64,000 nt of DNA from Rosellinia necatrix (lineage: Eukaryota > Ascomycota > Sordariomycetes > Xylariales > Xylariaceae), in the NCBI GenBank assembly GCA_021209875.1, contig JAGYVD010000006.1, forward strand, positions 1,984,001-2,048,000. Reading direction: 5' to 3'. This document shows positions 12,876 to 26,179 of the stretch, piece by piece. Position 1 is the stretch's first letter, and each line of letters starts with the position of its first letter. The notes under the pieces were generated by a model. It was given only the letters and a program-made list of their open reading frames with translations, had not been told where the DNA came from and searched no databases. A program made the position numbers and the translations under genes.

Positions 12876-13384
12876 CTCATGCACCTCAAGGAGGTCTCTC
12901 GATCATCCCTATATAGCAATTTCGTATGCCGTGCCCATCTCTCGCTATGCAACCATCCAGCCTCATATTTCCCATCCCAAGCCACATTAATGCTCCCCAG
13001 GTGTTGAGATTGTAAAACACCGGTGTCGAAGCCCGAGGGCGAGAAAAGGGAGAAGAGAAAGGGGAGATCTACCCCCCCTCCTCCCCGCGGTCCCGTTCAC
13101 CCCTCACGAAAACCAAAAAAGTAAAACCCGTTCACTGTATTCTCTCTTGTTGGTGAAGAAAAAAAAAAAACTCTTTTTTAGATCATGAGGGTCCCCTTGC
13201 CTTCATGGGTTTGCCCGGTGCCGCAGACCAATAAACTCCTTGCTAATGATGCTGAACGATGCCGATTAAAGACGCCCATGTATGCCCGCTGAAGAATGCC
13301 GAAGAGGTCGTCTTGTTTCGTGTATAGCCGGCCCAATGCTTCCAGAGACAAATGAGAAAAAAAAAAAAAAAAACGATAGTAGAT

Positions 13385-14563
13385 CTATGCCTGTGCGCCG
13401 AACATGCGCTGCCACATTCCACGACCGGTCCGGGCCCGCTTCGCGCTGGCACCTCCGTACTGTAATTCGCAAAGTTCGTCGGCGCTGATTTCGTAGGGTA
13501 GCATCTGCTTGCCACGATAGGCGTTCTTGTGCTTCCGGGCCATGGCTGGCTGGGGCATGTCGACGATAATCTCGATCGGTGATTCGTACAAGGAACCATC
13601 CATGTAATTAATGTAAGGGTCCGCCTCGGGATCCGAGAGCGGGGTCGAGGACCTCGAATGCTGACGGGAAGACAGAGAGGAGGCATACGAGCTGCCTGAG
13701 CTGCTGCTAGCTGACGAACTGTAGCTGTGGGCCAACTCGGGGGGCGGCGTGGACTCCGATACCGCCTCGCGCACCATACGAATGGACGACTCCTTGGGTG
13801 GCGACGGCAGCCTCTGTTGTGACCGTGATCGCGAGCTGCCACGAGATGCGGGGGGAGTGGGGACTTGAACGGTGGGCCAGGCCCGAGCTGCCGCCTCTGC
13901 TTGCCGCTGCTTCTTGCGTTGCATTCGTCGGGCATACTTGGCCTCGATATCATCGCGAATCGGCGCGAGGAAGATATCAAATTCACGGTAGAGATCCTCC
14001 TCGGTAATTCTGAGATCCCAATCCAACAAGAATAGCAACTGCTTCTCCATTAGATTCACCTCTGTCCGGCTAAAACCAAAGCTGTAACCATCGCAACGGA
14101 TGTTGCTGTAGTTGGCCCAGTGCTTGTTCTTAGGCGAGCTATCGTTCAGATACTTGGCGGAAAGGATTAGTGCAGCCAGGAAAATGCGGTGGGTCGTGCA
14201 TCGGAGACCCTTGGCCATGGGCTGGAGGCGGGACTTTAGCCTGGTCAGGTACACTAGGGTCGACATGAGGGTAGGGACCATCACGTTCGATGAGAGAACT
14301 AGCTGTGTGATGAACTCCTCTAATGTTGGGAGGCCGCTATCATCACATCGGATAGCCTGAGGTGATGGTGTCCTAGGCGGGGTAGGATAGCGGGTTTCGT
14401 ATTGAGGCGGTGGTGGTGGCATCATGTTAGGATCGCACTGGATAACTTTCGATGCGGCCTCTGCGAGATGGCAGATCATCGCATGACTAACGGGAGAGTG
14501 AATGAACTGATCCAGTGCGGCGGCATTGAGCTCGTCCATTCTTATTATCGAGCCGGAAGACAT
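13385..14563 (-). CDS. Pho85-type (PCL) cyclin
   Basis: Single exon, 392 residues, starting at the ATG that begins MSSGSIIRMDEL; the frame opens further upstream but without a good start. The N-terminus carries the family signature IHSPVSHAMI..LAEAASKVI (about residues 21-41). The cyclin box spans roughly residues 78-190 (LEEFITQLV, VYLTRLKSRL, RIFLAALILSAKYLND, LLFLLDWDLRITEEDLY). This matches fungal PHO85 cyclins of the Pcl1/Pcl2 (PclA) group, which bind a Pho85/PhoA-type CDK and act in morphogenesis, sporulation and G1 progression. A Pro-rich linker (44-70) precedes the box. The C-terminal half is Ser/Pro-rich with many S/T-P sites and a run of Ser (about 275-320), probably regulatory phosphorylation and turnover sites. 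An AT-rich TATA-like element lies near 14733-14745, about 180 bp upstream. Confidence 0.88.
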   Translation of the reverse strand: MSSGSIIRMDELNAAALDQFIHSPVSHAMICHLAEAASKVIQCDPNMMPPPPPQYETRYPTPPRTPSPQAIRCDDSGLPTLEEFITQLVLSSNVMVPTLMSTLVYLTRLKSRLQPMAKGLRCTTHRIFLAALILSAKYLNDSSPKNKHWANYSNIRCDGYSFGFSRTEVNLMEKQLLFLLDWDLRITEEDLYREFDIFLAPIRDDIEAKYARRMQRKKQRQAEAAARAWPTVQVPTPPASRGSSRSRSQQRLPSPPKESSIRMVREAVSESTPPPELAHSYSSSASSSSGSSYASSLSSRQHSRSSTPLSDPEADPYINYMDGSLYESPIEIIVDMPQPAMARKHKNAYRGKQMLPYEISADELCELQYGGASAKRARTGRGMWQRMFGAQA

Positions 14564-17500
14564 CTTGGCGGTTATGTGTAAACGGGTGTGTGAAGAGATA
14601 CTCCGAGTATCTCTGGTTGACCACCACGGCGATGTTTTCAATGAGTATTCACGGCACTCGATGCCCGAGGGAAAGTCCGGGGTAAATGTTGGTGGTGATG
14701 GTGGTGGTGGTGGTGAGGGTGGGAAGGGGCCCGGGGGTATATATTAAACCCTCAAGGTGTGTGAGGGGAGGATGACTAAATAAGTGAGCGAGTGTGAGTA
14801 TGAGTGAGGGATGTCTAAAAGCCGCGTGGTATGAAGGAGCAATACGCAAAAAGATACGTATCACGGGGCGAACTATCTGATATTGGAATCAAATAGGCGC
14901 AGTCGGAGCGAATGCTTGTAATATGTATAACCAAGTACCTGGACAAGGTGCGTAAGTAAGTGACGATATAAGTCGAGGCTGAGCCGGCTCCTTGGGCGTT
15001 CGCTTTGCTTTGGGCAGCTGGGGGTGTGTGTGGGTCTAGGAGGGCTGGGTGGATACAGGGGTTGTGATCGACGTGGGCGCTGGATCCGATGGCTGACACG
15101 AAGTGCCTGGGCTGGGCTGGAATCGGAGAGAGGGGCTAGGGTCCGCAAGGTGGCTCGTTACTGATGGTCTTAAAAGAACAGTCCGAGGCAAATAAGTGTG
15201 GGTATGGTAGCGTCGGGGTGTACCTCGGTACCTGGGTACCTCTCAGAGAATGGAACGCAAGGTGTCGGGCTTGGCCGGCAGGAGGGTCTCCGCTAGTGCA
15301 ATCACTGAACACCTATTACGGGAATCAAGAAATGCACACTTCGCGAAATGCCACTCGGAAGCTCGGGGGTTGTGCACGTTCCGGCGCAGCAATAGGTTTT
15401 TCTGAAAATTTTCCCGTTCGCTCGCTCCGTAGGAAAGCGTCGAAGAAAACAACGGAATTTCGCGGCCCGCTTCAACACGATAGTCGCGAGAGATCCGAAG
15501 CGGCTATTGGGATGGCCAAAATAGCACAGAGCCGAGGCCTTCGCTGGTGCTTCTAATTCGCCTTTCGCACTCAGCACTCGGAGTGTGGCTTGGCTGGCCA
15601 GAAAGTGGAAGCCTATATCTGATGATATCGGCTCGATGCGGACTATTAGTCAAATCAAGACCGGGTCGGCAATGCGGATCCGGTGGGCGCTCGATGCACA
15701 AGACGTGGTGAATAAAGCCGGAAAAAAAAAAAAAAAGCAAGACCAAACGATGGTAGAATACTCTACGATATAATGCGCGATAGGTATCCGTAAGTCGGTC
15801 AGCTGGGCTAGCTTTTCACTCTCAATGCTACCCTCGTGCAGTGATATGATGGGCGACAGGCCGCCAGAGAAGTTCCCGTGCCTGCGGAAAGCCTCAGGTT
15901 TGCTGGATCGGTGGATCGGAGAACGGCCACGATATCCGTAAAAGGAAAGGATGTCGACCGTGGACGGGGTAAGCACTCCCGACAGGACAGACGGATGTGT
16001 TTAGTGATGATTAGTTGCGATCGGAAATCCGGCGCCTCTGAGGATCGAAGAGCGCTGGGATGGGTTTCAAATGGCACGAGCGAATGCGAGGATCACAGGA
16101 TTTGGCGACGAGATGTCACGTAGCCGCTTGCTTCAATCAAACTGTTCCAAGTTGCCGAGGCGAGTTGTGTGACCGGTGTGACCGAATGGTGTCTTGTGCT
16201 GTGTGTTGCTGCTGCTGAATTACTGACCCAGAAACCTGCTAGGGTGCACGGCCTGATATATAGGATTTCTCGGGTCCCTAAAAGGCGGTGGAGTGTGATA
16301 TAGCAACGAATGGAGGTGGCCGATCTTCCGCGGGAAGGGAGGCGGCGAGATATGTGCAAGTATTAAATGGTGAATAGTTCGCCTGGGGAGGTTGTTGCAG
16401 TATTGGCGCAATATTGGACGAATTGCAGACTAGCCAGAGTCTATCGAACAACTAAAGGCAGAATGGACATGAAAAATTGTTTCGTAACGTCAAGCTCGTA
16501 TTAACACGCCGTGTCGTGGAATTTTGCGGCGGGGTCGGGTCGTAATCGTTAATTAGACAAGAGGTCGATGTAGCAGCAGTAGTGGTGGTTCTTCTTCTTC
16601 TTCCCTAGACAGTAGAACCAGGTTCTCATTCCAAAACCGGAAGGTTGTCTGATGTGACGAGGGAGGATGGTTAGATGGATGGGAATTCAGAGCGAGTATA
16701 TCTCTCCGGATTCCACACATTTATTATACCTGCGCATCGCAGGGCGACTATCTCAATCCGAATCGACAAATAGTCCAACCCCTGCGTGGTTTGTTGACAA
16801 TCGGGCCAGCCAGTACCAGTCCACCACCAGAGGAGCCCACACTTACCACACCGCGGCTACTCAAACCAGGCCGGTTAATCATCGCAATGTCCCCCAAAAT
16901 AGACGGGTATCGAGGAAACGACTGGACGCGAGCGGCCTGTAGCTCGAGCGCCTCTCCCCTCACTGTCGAGGTAAACGCTAGCAAGCCATTGGCCTGAATT
17001 CCCCAGCGCTTTTGGGAGATGAAACAAGCGACTGGGCCCCGGTGCCTATACTGGTCACGGTTAGAGCCAAGCTGCCGCACTTCGCTCGCTACTTAGGACC
17101 TATCCACAGGGGGTCCACTCCCTAACTGCACTCGCTGGACCGCCGGCTGTCGTCCAAGTCACCTACCGCCCACCGCGGTCCAGTGAGCTACCTAGTCGGC
17201 ATCTGCAGAGTAGTCGCCATCTGCAAAGTTTTCTATAGCTGCCAATTACTGTATCCCGGTCTACCTAATGCATTATGCATTTCAGTGCATCGAACCGCTG
17301 AACCTATCGTGGACTGGCAGCTGCATGCTACCTAGGTACAGTGTTCCATAAATCATTGAAGTTAGCAATTGTCCATTATAGATAACCTATCGCTGGCGGT
17401 GGGTTTAAATCCAGTGGCTGGCTTAACATGGTATTCGGCCAATCAATGACCGCCAGCGTCAAAATGAGTGTAAACAACTCAGCAGCCAGCATAAACCCGA

Positions 17501-20500
17501 GTGGTCGAATGAAATCGTCCTGTCGGGTCGCATTCATCGCGACCAAGGGTTGATCTAGGGCCATACATATGTCCCAGACCCAAAGCTCCAGGTATTATGT
17601 ATATACACAGGTAAAGAAGACATGTACTGTCATTTAGATACCTACCTAGGTAGTCTAGTTAAACTGTCCACACAAGGCCGGATCTGTGAATCGGGACGAA
17701 TCACGACAATCGCTGACCCGTGAATACCTGTCTCTGCAGGTTGAAATGGGCAAATTCATCGAGGATCCAGGCTAACAACCGTTAATCGACATTGCGTCAG
17801 TGGGCGTGGCGTTTCTAGTGTGTAGATATTCGGTCTAGAAATGGCCAGCTCTCTCTTCTCCGCGGTGGAATATGGGGCCTCACCGAGCGATGATGTTTGT
17901 TGTTCGCTGTCAACCATTGATGATCTAAAGGAGGCTAGATATTCTGCTTCCCCATCTGTGCTACTCCGCACCCATCATGGCCCCCTAGCTAAAGTACCCG
18001 CGATTGACGTCTGATCTTCGTATTATCGATACGAAATAACGGTCGTTTGTCGGGCCCTGTATTTGTCGGCCCACGTCCACTACACACCTGCTTGAAACGG
18101 CTTCTTAGGATGGAATAAGTACTAGTAGGGGACCCCAAAGGATGGCGACAAGTTTCTCATGGTTACCTTATCCGATGTAAGCAGGAAGTATAGATCCAGT
18201 TGCGACGCTACACCGAAATCATGAGTACCAAGCGGTCGTTCTCGAGAGGGCCGAGGTAGCCCAAAACAATAACCTCTCTTTGCCGTATTATCATATTGCT
18301 ATATGATCCTACAGATCGCGTTTCTTATCAAGAAATCGAGGCTTTCCATCCTTGCACAGGGCAACATTGGCTTGCCCCCTTGAACCTGTTCTTGTGGCAT
18401 CTTTGTGTTTGTCGGATGGTGCCGTCCGTCCGTTGACCGCTTCAGTTCAAATCCTTCTTCCTCGCCCGCTCTCCGATTACTGCTCGGATCTCATCTGCCG
18501 TGCATTCAAGGGGCTGATGGGGGGGACCGGCAACGGAAGCCGCACGTACCACGAGGAGGTGAGTAGTCGCTAAGAGAACGTGCATATGGTTGGAGGTGAG
18601 AAGACTATTGAAGCCTCCTTTCGCTATTTGGTGCTGACATTGTCATCTCCTGCTTATCTTCATTAGCTCGGCATTACACTTTGCCCAACAAGAGATGGCT
18701 ACGGCAACTCAGCACATTTTTGTTGTAAGTCACTATCAAATGATTGGAACATAGACCATCGCCACCGCTGTGGGACGGTTTTTTTTTTTTTTTTGTTCGT
18801 GCGACAAGCTACCATTAGTTATCTATACCTAGTAGGTATGTAGAGAGGGTAAGCAAGGTACGCACATCCATAAATCCACTACAAACCGAACCCCATACAA
18901 TGGCGGGGAGGCTTGCGTACACACGCATGAACCTCGTAATTTGCAACTCCGTTTCCTATACGTTTCTTATCCTTGACCTCCTGAACATCACAGCCACCCA
19001 TCTGCGTGTTTGCGCACGCAAGGCAACTAAACAAATCCGTACAATAGTGACTTGCGGGGAAGGAAACAGCAGTCTACAATACCGACAACACCTGCCAGAT
19101 CTTGTGTACGCGGCCGCCTGGGGCTGGCTCCTTGGCCTTGGCCAATTGTCTCAGCCAAGAAGGGGTTGGGGAGACCACAACACCCCAGCAGACTACCCGA
19201 ATTATGACAATTCCCATCTACAACCTACAACACAGGTCCAAGTTCGACATGCACTTTACCAAGAGGGAAGGCACCCAGTAGGTCGCATATACACGTAGGC
19301 ATATCGTTGGCACAGCAAGCTGCAGTATGATTTTGATATTTCTAGTAGACCGTAGTGTACAGGCAACGAGAAGTCCTACAGTCCCTACACCGCCGTCCTA
19401 GCCCCTCGGATATGCATATGTATGACTTCTGGACGCTTTTCTCACCTATGTGCTGGAGTCTGCATACGCCGAGAACTCCGGTCAGGGAACAGAGCGCCAC
19501 TATCCCCGAAGTGGTGGTGCCCAGCATACTTGTAGTGGTGTGTTTGCTCTCGGAGGATGGCCCGAACCAGATCAACAGTGATCGCCGCCATTGGGCTGCG
19601 GATTCCTGAAACAAAGCGCTTTTCAATGTTGTCCAGAGCGTCGTGCTAGCAGAAGGTGTCCAATGAACCTGCATGTCTGAACACCACCAGGAACGAATAT
19701 GTAGTAGGTAAGGAGGAGCTTCGCATAAGAGGCCACATTAGGGTCTCTCAGGGGTGCCTATGTCTAGGTAACTAACCGATATGCAACCGGTAACGAGGTT
19801 ATAGTAGAAACACAAAATTCCCTCTCTCCTTGTATGGACCACCTCTAGTTACTACCTAAGGTACCTTACAAGCCTGCCTACCCGCCCCTCCTACTTTGGT
19901 GTGGCTGGAGAACGCGCATGTCTTACAGTAGCTGCTATTGATCACGTTATTTTTACGTGGCTGGGCCAGTTGACACTACGTAGTTAACTACCCAGTTAGC
20001 ACAAGGCCTGATGGGTTGTGCTGCATCGTGCTGGCTTCTTTGGATAAAGACGGTATGCTAGCAATTGACAACGCATCAAAATAGAACACCTGGTTCCTTG
20101 GACTGTGTCATGATGTAGTACGTGATGTAGTACGTGATGTAGTACGTGATGTAGTGTGTGCAACGATGCAAGGCGTCTCCGTCTATCAAATGACCGAGAA
20201 ATAGGTATCCTGTCTTGATCATGAGCATCGGCAAGACCAGTTGCGGAGGCCACCATCAACAAGAGCTTGAATAGGGTGCCATCAGACGCCACATGCCGTC
20301 CTGACCGTCTGAACAAGCGTGGCGATCACAAGGATGCCGCTTCACGTTCTGGGGGGTCGGTGCCTGCCTAGGTAGGTAACTGGCCTCGGCCTTGGCAAAT
20401 GGACCATTCGTATATGTGGCTTGACGGCCCAGACCCAATCACAGCAACCACCATGTGCCTATCAGACCGATGTTGTTCTTCTCGGTGGTTTGGTTACCTC

Positions 20501-23500
20501 AGCCACATGAATATTTGGTCTATAAACGTTTCCGTGCACAAGCGCAAGCGGCAGATTGGCTCTGGCTTAGAGGCCGCGATATTACCACACTGTCTCACAT
20601 CACCCCGTGCTAGCCAACCCTCGGAACGGGTTTCGATGATTTTGACCCTCCGCGATGCCAACACGAACTCGCTTGGATGTATGTCGCAGTTCCAATGGTC
20701 AGTAAGTGGTCAGTAACATCACCAGTCCAGCACGACTCCCAAAGCCCCCAACTCTGGGTCGTCCGGTATGGTGTCGGCATAGTTAAGGCGAGGGTAAACC
20801 CGCTACCTGCCAAACTCCAACCAAGCAACGTCATATGCCGAGTGCGCCGGAGATACTGTCGGAGCTGAGTGCCTCTTTCCTACCAGCCACCGAGAAGCGG
20901 CGCACCCACTCCCACTTAGCCGGGTTTTGTTTCTAAGTCGGGATCTTAGGTACCGAGGATATCGGCGATTGAGTGTGGTAGCGAAAACCGCTCATGCTCT
21001 GCCTCGCGGTTTCGCCGGCTTGTCAACCTGCCTGAATAGAGATCCCGCATAGGCAGTGACGGCATAGGAGCCCATGATAGGCCAGGCCTCTGGCAAGGCA
21101 ACTCCACTTTCCACAGCTTTCCAAGCATCTGCAATTCTGACACTGGGATACCACGGCGCGGCGTGCCTGTATCTCTCTACTAATTGGTCAGTCGGTTGGG
21201 AGATATTGCCTTCCCCTCCTACCCCTCCTGCCCCCCCGTCCCCCCCCGTCCCCCCCTCCTTCTTAAGGCACGCAGCCAAACACAAGAGAGATGCAAAGAC
21301 ATACAGAAGAGCCCAACAGGCTGCCTTGTACCAAGGGCTGCAATCACACAAAACGGGTTATAACTACGTTATTTGCATGCATTCTCATTGGCAAATAACA
21401 GACCCAGTCAGCAAGTGTGCCGTTACAGATGCACTCAGCCGGAGCAGATATGCATGTCTCGCGTAAGGCCGATGAAGGGCTCAAGTAACGGTAGCCGCAC
21501 ATAAACGGCGCTGCATTTTACATTTTACATTTCACACTCCAGTCGGTCCAAGGAGGCTATTTTAAGATATTTTGACACTATCACGAGCTTCGAGATGGAG
21601 TTGTGCCTTGAGTTGTTATTTTGGCACCTGTAACCACGGCCGCCTTGGGGCGCCGTTGAAAGGGAAAGCGATGTTATTGTAACAATCCATTGGTCTTGGG
21701 TTACCTCCCTCAACAGTTGGATTAGACATATCGAAGGTATGATGCTGCAGCCTGCACAACACTGCCTCTGCCCCCGCACGCGGGCGAGAAGATTATCCGG
21801 CATTCATGCAACGACGCTCAGTTAGAAACGAACACACGAGGTCTCCAGACTGTACAAAGCCCTATCAATCGAGGTAAAACACAAAAATACAGCAAAAATA
21901 CAGCTTGCAGTCTTGGGCGACCGCTTTTCCGGGGGCTGAGCGTCACATCACCGCGCATTACCGCACACCACGCCGCACCGCGCCGCAGCCGCGCTACAAA
22001 GCATAACAAGCGGACGACTGATGGATCGAAACAAGCCTCAAACCGAGCGCGGCGCCGTCCGAAGCCCGGGAGCTCGGTAGCCCACATTACCCGTATGCTT
22101 AAACTCTAGAGGCCGTATGTATGCACGGGAGGAGGAGGGTGACATTTGATTAGGTCAACGGTTTTGCGGATTCCGGGGGGGCCGAACAAAGGTGTGTTTC
22201 AAGTACCCGTGTCCCATAATGTGCCCACAATGTGTACCCATAATGCGCTCTCCCCTCACTAATTTCTGGAAGCGCTGAAGGGACCGCTGCGCTCCCCCTT
22301 CTGTGGCCCCCATTTTCTTCCTTTCCCGCTGCCCATAACTTAGGTACATGATCACAAGCGACACTATACACAGAACCTCGGCTGTTGTTCTACTGAGGAT
22401 GGGCTGCCGTACCTCATCAAGCCCCCCCGGTCGCTTCAAATCTCGCCCCCATTCTTCGGAACCAACCGAGCAGAGATCCCCCAGGTTTTTTTTTTGAGCT
22501 ACAGGTTACATAACCGACTACCGCGGGCGTACCGTGTACGACAGCATAACGCGCGCCTGAATTATCGCACCTAGACAGCTCGGGACCCCAAAATGGCTTA
22601 GGCCCGTTATGCGGCCTTCCTGAGCACCAATCACCAGGCCCCGAGATCCGATTACCTAAACGCCCGTGTCACCGATAATTTGGAATTCTTCTGTCGACAG
22701 CACATAGCTAACCTGCTAATCTCGGTTACGCGGCCCCTAAGCCAATGGGCTCCCATCCTCGGCCTCCCGCGCCTGCGCCTACCGGCATGCCGCCCCATCT
22801 AGCCCGTGTGGGACTAATGGATTTATTACCTAAGGGTATTTTCGTCCACCATGGATCTAACTCGTCAATAGCCGCGCCAGCAGCAGGCGCGCACCCCAGC
22901 TCCCACTCCCCTAAGCGAAATTGCGCTCTGATGCGCGGTGCGCGTCTAGGGGTGCCGGGCCTGCTCTAAGTCGCCAGACTACACTAACACTACCTGCACT
23001 AGTAGGTTAGGGAACGCACGCACGCCCCCTCTCATTCTTGACGGCGGCAACGACAAATACAAGTTGCAGGACTCCCCTGCATGCGCCCGTGCCGCCCACC
23101 CGAGCATTCTGCGCGGCTAGTGCAGTCCCCGACCCAGAGAATTGGTTATTCAGGATCATGCCATTGCGCCGGGCGGCAGTGAGTTCAATTTTTAGCATCT
23201 GTCTCTTGTAGTGTATGTTTATCTTATTTTATTTTATTCCCGTGTTCATTTTTGCGTTTCCCGCACGCCGCTTTTTTTTTTTTGTTGTCGTCCCGGACGC
23301 CGGCGACGCTGCGGTTGCATATTGGGTACCTTGTGGCGTCATGCAACCTGACGAACAGTGGTAGGTACAGGTAAGTAGATCGGTACGTGGATTAAGCGAA
23401 CAACGCAAAACAGACGGTCTATCATTCTATAAGACTATGCGAGGTGAGTTGTTTACTCGGATCGGGTAAGGTCGAGCGCCGTGTCGTGTTTGCAGATAGG

Positions 23501-24173
23501 GGCGATAGAGACTCGTGGCTCCGCATAGCCGCGCTATTCCTAGGCATTGTTGCATCCTCACACCAGTCAGAGTAGCAACATATCATGTTTTACGCGCGGC
23601 GGGGACTAAGAATTCGGAATGTAAACGAAGAGGTTTTTTGACGGATAATGTGCATTGCAAGGCAAAGAAGCTTGAAAAACTTCTCTCGGCATCTCGGTAA
23701 CTCAGTACATCTCGATGCGCAACGCATCCTAATTAAATCTTTTTTTCAACTAGGGAACAAGGCCTGAGCAAAAGCCGATAAACGTCCCTGAGTATAAGAA
23801 TCTCATCATCATCAGACCGAAGCATCATCCCCTACGGAAGTACAAAGTTTCGTCGCCGTGCCCATGAACGCCTGTATACTCGCAGAATCTCACGAAAATC
23901 ATCGGATCCTTCAGAACGCCTCTTCATCAGGTGCAATCCGTGAACGAATTGTTCACAGCGTATGTAATACACACACAAGGTATAGTCGTCAGCGGTGCAT
24001 ATCGAAATATGCTCGGACGACAGATGATGGTGTAGAGAATATTTGTGTCCGGTAACTGAAATCCGGCATTAATATCCTGACCCAGGCATGGTGCTTAACA
24101 TCAAGAATCAATATCCTCCGCTTTCGTGTGTCACTTTTGGTATGTCCTGGTAAGAGGTAAACGAATCGAATAG
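14564..24173. other. 9.6-kb region with no recognised gene
   Basis: The largest gap in the window. The first 1-2 kb is probably promoter and leader of the minus-strand cyclin gene and contains several short upstream ATGs. The rest has A/T homopolymers (15722-15735, 18780-18794, 22486-22494, 23272-23283), two TACCTAGGTA palindromes (17329, 17643), a 12-bp tandem repeat near 20.1 kb, and short open frames without family similarity. A possible but unproven spliced transcript lies near 18.35-18.73 kb. I see no transposase, reverse transcriptase, long terminal repeat or tRNA. Confidence 0.5.
20110..20157. repeat. 12-bp tandem repeat, four copies
   Basis: Four near-perfect head-to-tail copies of TGATGTAGTACG; the last copy diverges to TGATGTAGTGTG. 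It lies in non-coding DNA. Each unit includes the partly palindromic GTAC. Confidence 0.9.
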
Positions 24174-25317
24174 CTAGACATGAGCGGTAGAGCTGTAGCT
24201 ATTCTGAGGCCTTGGGAAATCCCGGAAGTAGGGATGAACACAGGCCTGTTTGGCCGAAATCCGGCCAGCGGGGTCGTAGACGAGCATCGCTTCAAGCAAG
24301 TCTAGGCCACGGTCGTCAAGATTTGAGCACAGGGGCCGTGATCGGTCCCGGGTCCACTTAGGGAACGAGGCCTTGAAATCGGGGTAAGACGTAACACCTG
24401 GCCAAACATATTCCGTCGGGGTTCCCAGAAGCCTAGAGGCGGAATATATAAGCAAGGAGTGAACGATTAGACCAGAGTGGATCACATAGCTTACCGAAAT
24501 GTCTTGAAGATCTGATCGATTTCCGCATCGCCGGGGAAGAGGGGCTTTCGCGTGCACATCTCGGCAAAGATGCAACCCACTGACCACATGTCCACGCCCG
24601 TCGAGTACTGTCGGCCGCCAAGTAGAATTTCAGGTGCACGGTACCAGAGAGTGACGACTTCGTGGGTATAGGTTCGGAGGGGGACGCCAAATGCACGAGC
24701 CAGGCCAAAATCCGCCAGTTTGAGGTTACCGTCCCTATCGATGAGGAGGTTTTGGGGCTTCAAGTCTCGATGGAGAACGCGGTGGCTATGGCAGTATCGA
24801 ACACCCTCGCAAAGTTGACTCATGAACTTCTTGACCATCATATCGCCCAAGCCCAGGCGCCCCAGCTCGATACCCGTGCCCTCCGGCAGCGCCTTACCTC
24901 GTCCGCCGTCGCTGACGGGCAATGCCTCCATGTACTTCTTTAGGTCAAGGTCGAGAAATTCAAACACGAGATACAACTTATGGCCATCAGCGTGCACAAT
25001 ATTGAAGAGCCGGACGATGTTCGGGTCGCGCATCTCCTTCAGGAGCGAGATCTCGCGGATTGCGGTGCTCGGAACACCCTCATCCTCGGCTTCGAGTCGG
25101 ATTTTCTTGAGGGCAACAATGCGACCGTTGTGTTGGAGATCTCTCGCCTTGTAGACAACACCGTAGGTACCTGGGTGGATGCATCTGGTCAGCGAGGGTG
25201 GGGGAGCGCACAATTGCATGTGTGATGCCGGCGTAAGCGACGTAGTTCTCGGGGAACGGAATTAGGTCGTGGTTGTTTACCTTCACCGATCTTCTCTAGC
25301 TTCTGGTAGTTCTCCAT
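24174..25317 (-). CDS. cdc2: cyclin-dependent kinase 1 (Cdc2/NimX)
   Basis: Three exons on the minus strand (25317-25281, 25170-24495, 24432-24174) join in frame to 323 residues, the length I recall for Aspergillus NimX. Introns are 110 and 62 nt with GTAAAC..CAG and GTAAGC..TAG. Visible hallmarks are the glycine loop GEGTYG with inhibitory T14/Y15, the cyclin-binding helix PSTAIRE (46-52), the catalytic HRDLKPQN (146-153), DFG (166-168), the T-loop with T181 in [14 protein letters not shown], and the [11 protein letters not shown] segment. This is the master mitotic kinase, partnered with A/B-type cyclins in the nucleus and at spindle poles. A PCL cyclin lies 9.6 kb away, but that class normally pairs with Pho85. 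The gene is divergent from the ALKBH1-like gene. Confidence 0.97.
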
Positions 25318-26179
25318 ATTGGCGAGGTCGGAGCGATCCACGCAGAAGCGACACGAAGTGCCGAGGTATAGAAACAGGCTAGGCTAGGTATTGTCGACGG
25401 CGATCAACTTTTAACCTGAGGAGGCGACCCAAAGATTGGCCTTGTTGACTCTGTGATGGTTGGCGGGGCAGTCCTCGACCTTCGGTGGCCAGAACGAGGG
25501 GAAGTAAATATGTGGCTATGCAGAAGCCGTGCGACGTGATCTGGTTCACAAAAAGGAGATGGGGAAAATTGAGGAAAGGGTGGGTGAAGGATATGCTGTC
25601 AGGCCTGAGAGGCGAAGGCTGGCGAACATGTACCCGTGCTGAGACAAGTGATAATTGATGGTGGTTGTCAAGGCAAGCTGCTCTTGTTTTCTTGCTAATC
25701 AATAGTCAATGGGTAGGAAGCCCACAACACGCGTGAATCAACACGAGCTGCACCAACGAGATAACTAGCCTGTGGGCCGGGGCTGATGTGCTTAGCTCTG
25801 TATTGCGGGCACTGTACCATGTCTATGACTGAACGCCAGGGTACATAGTGTTTAACCGTCAAATCACACGGTTTCTCTAGGTACCTACCAGGTAGGGACG
25901 TTATGTAGCGTTGGTACCTGCCTGTCCGACGCAACAGGTAGGTACCTATGTTGCCCTCTAGGTAGCAATAGCTGACCCATGCTGCGGGGTGGTAGGCAGT
26001 TGATAATACACTGCCCCTCTATCAAATTAGTGCCCCTCTAACCCTCCAGAGACTCCCCCAGATTTATTGCCGACCTATCTATTGCCTACCTATCTGCCAA
26101 TGCCTCAATCAGCCATTCAATAAACTGCCCAAAAATAGTTATCATCGCACAACATAGTTATGAAGAGCTATTGCACAAG
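25318..26179. promoter_or_regulatory. shared divergent promoter region, CDK1 / ALKBH1-like gene
   Basis: 862 bp separate the two divergent start codons. The CDK1-proximal half is mixed sequence; the half near 25870-26110 is rich in CCTA/TAGG words, including GGTACCTACC-type inverted repeats. No factor-specific element can be assigned from sequence alone. Confidence 0.45.

Larger units (their letters stand above)
8481..13384. other. intergenic region, no gene recognised
   Basis: A 4.9-kb stretch without a supportable gene. It contains three exact TACCTAGGTA palindromes (10048, 10604, 11144), a 15-17-bp minisatellite near 10.4 kb, a CCGT tetranucleotide run near 12.85 kb, and A tracts at 13149-13160 and 13356-13372. 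Many short open frames exist in all frames, but none shows family similarity or third-position bias. The last few hundred bases are the 3' flank of the cyclin gene. Confidence 0.55.

Noticed and set aside
13243..13986. 247-codon minus-strand open frame overlapping the cyclin gene
   Set aside because: A shifted-frame shadow of the Ser/Pro-rich cyclin tail without any motif.
22745..22969. 74-codon Pro/Ala-rich open frame
   Set aside because: Short, without homologue or codon signature; compatible with chance in GC-rich DNA.
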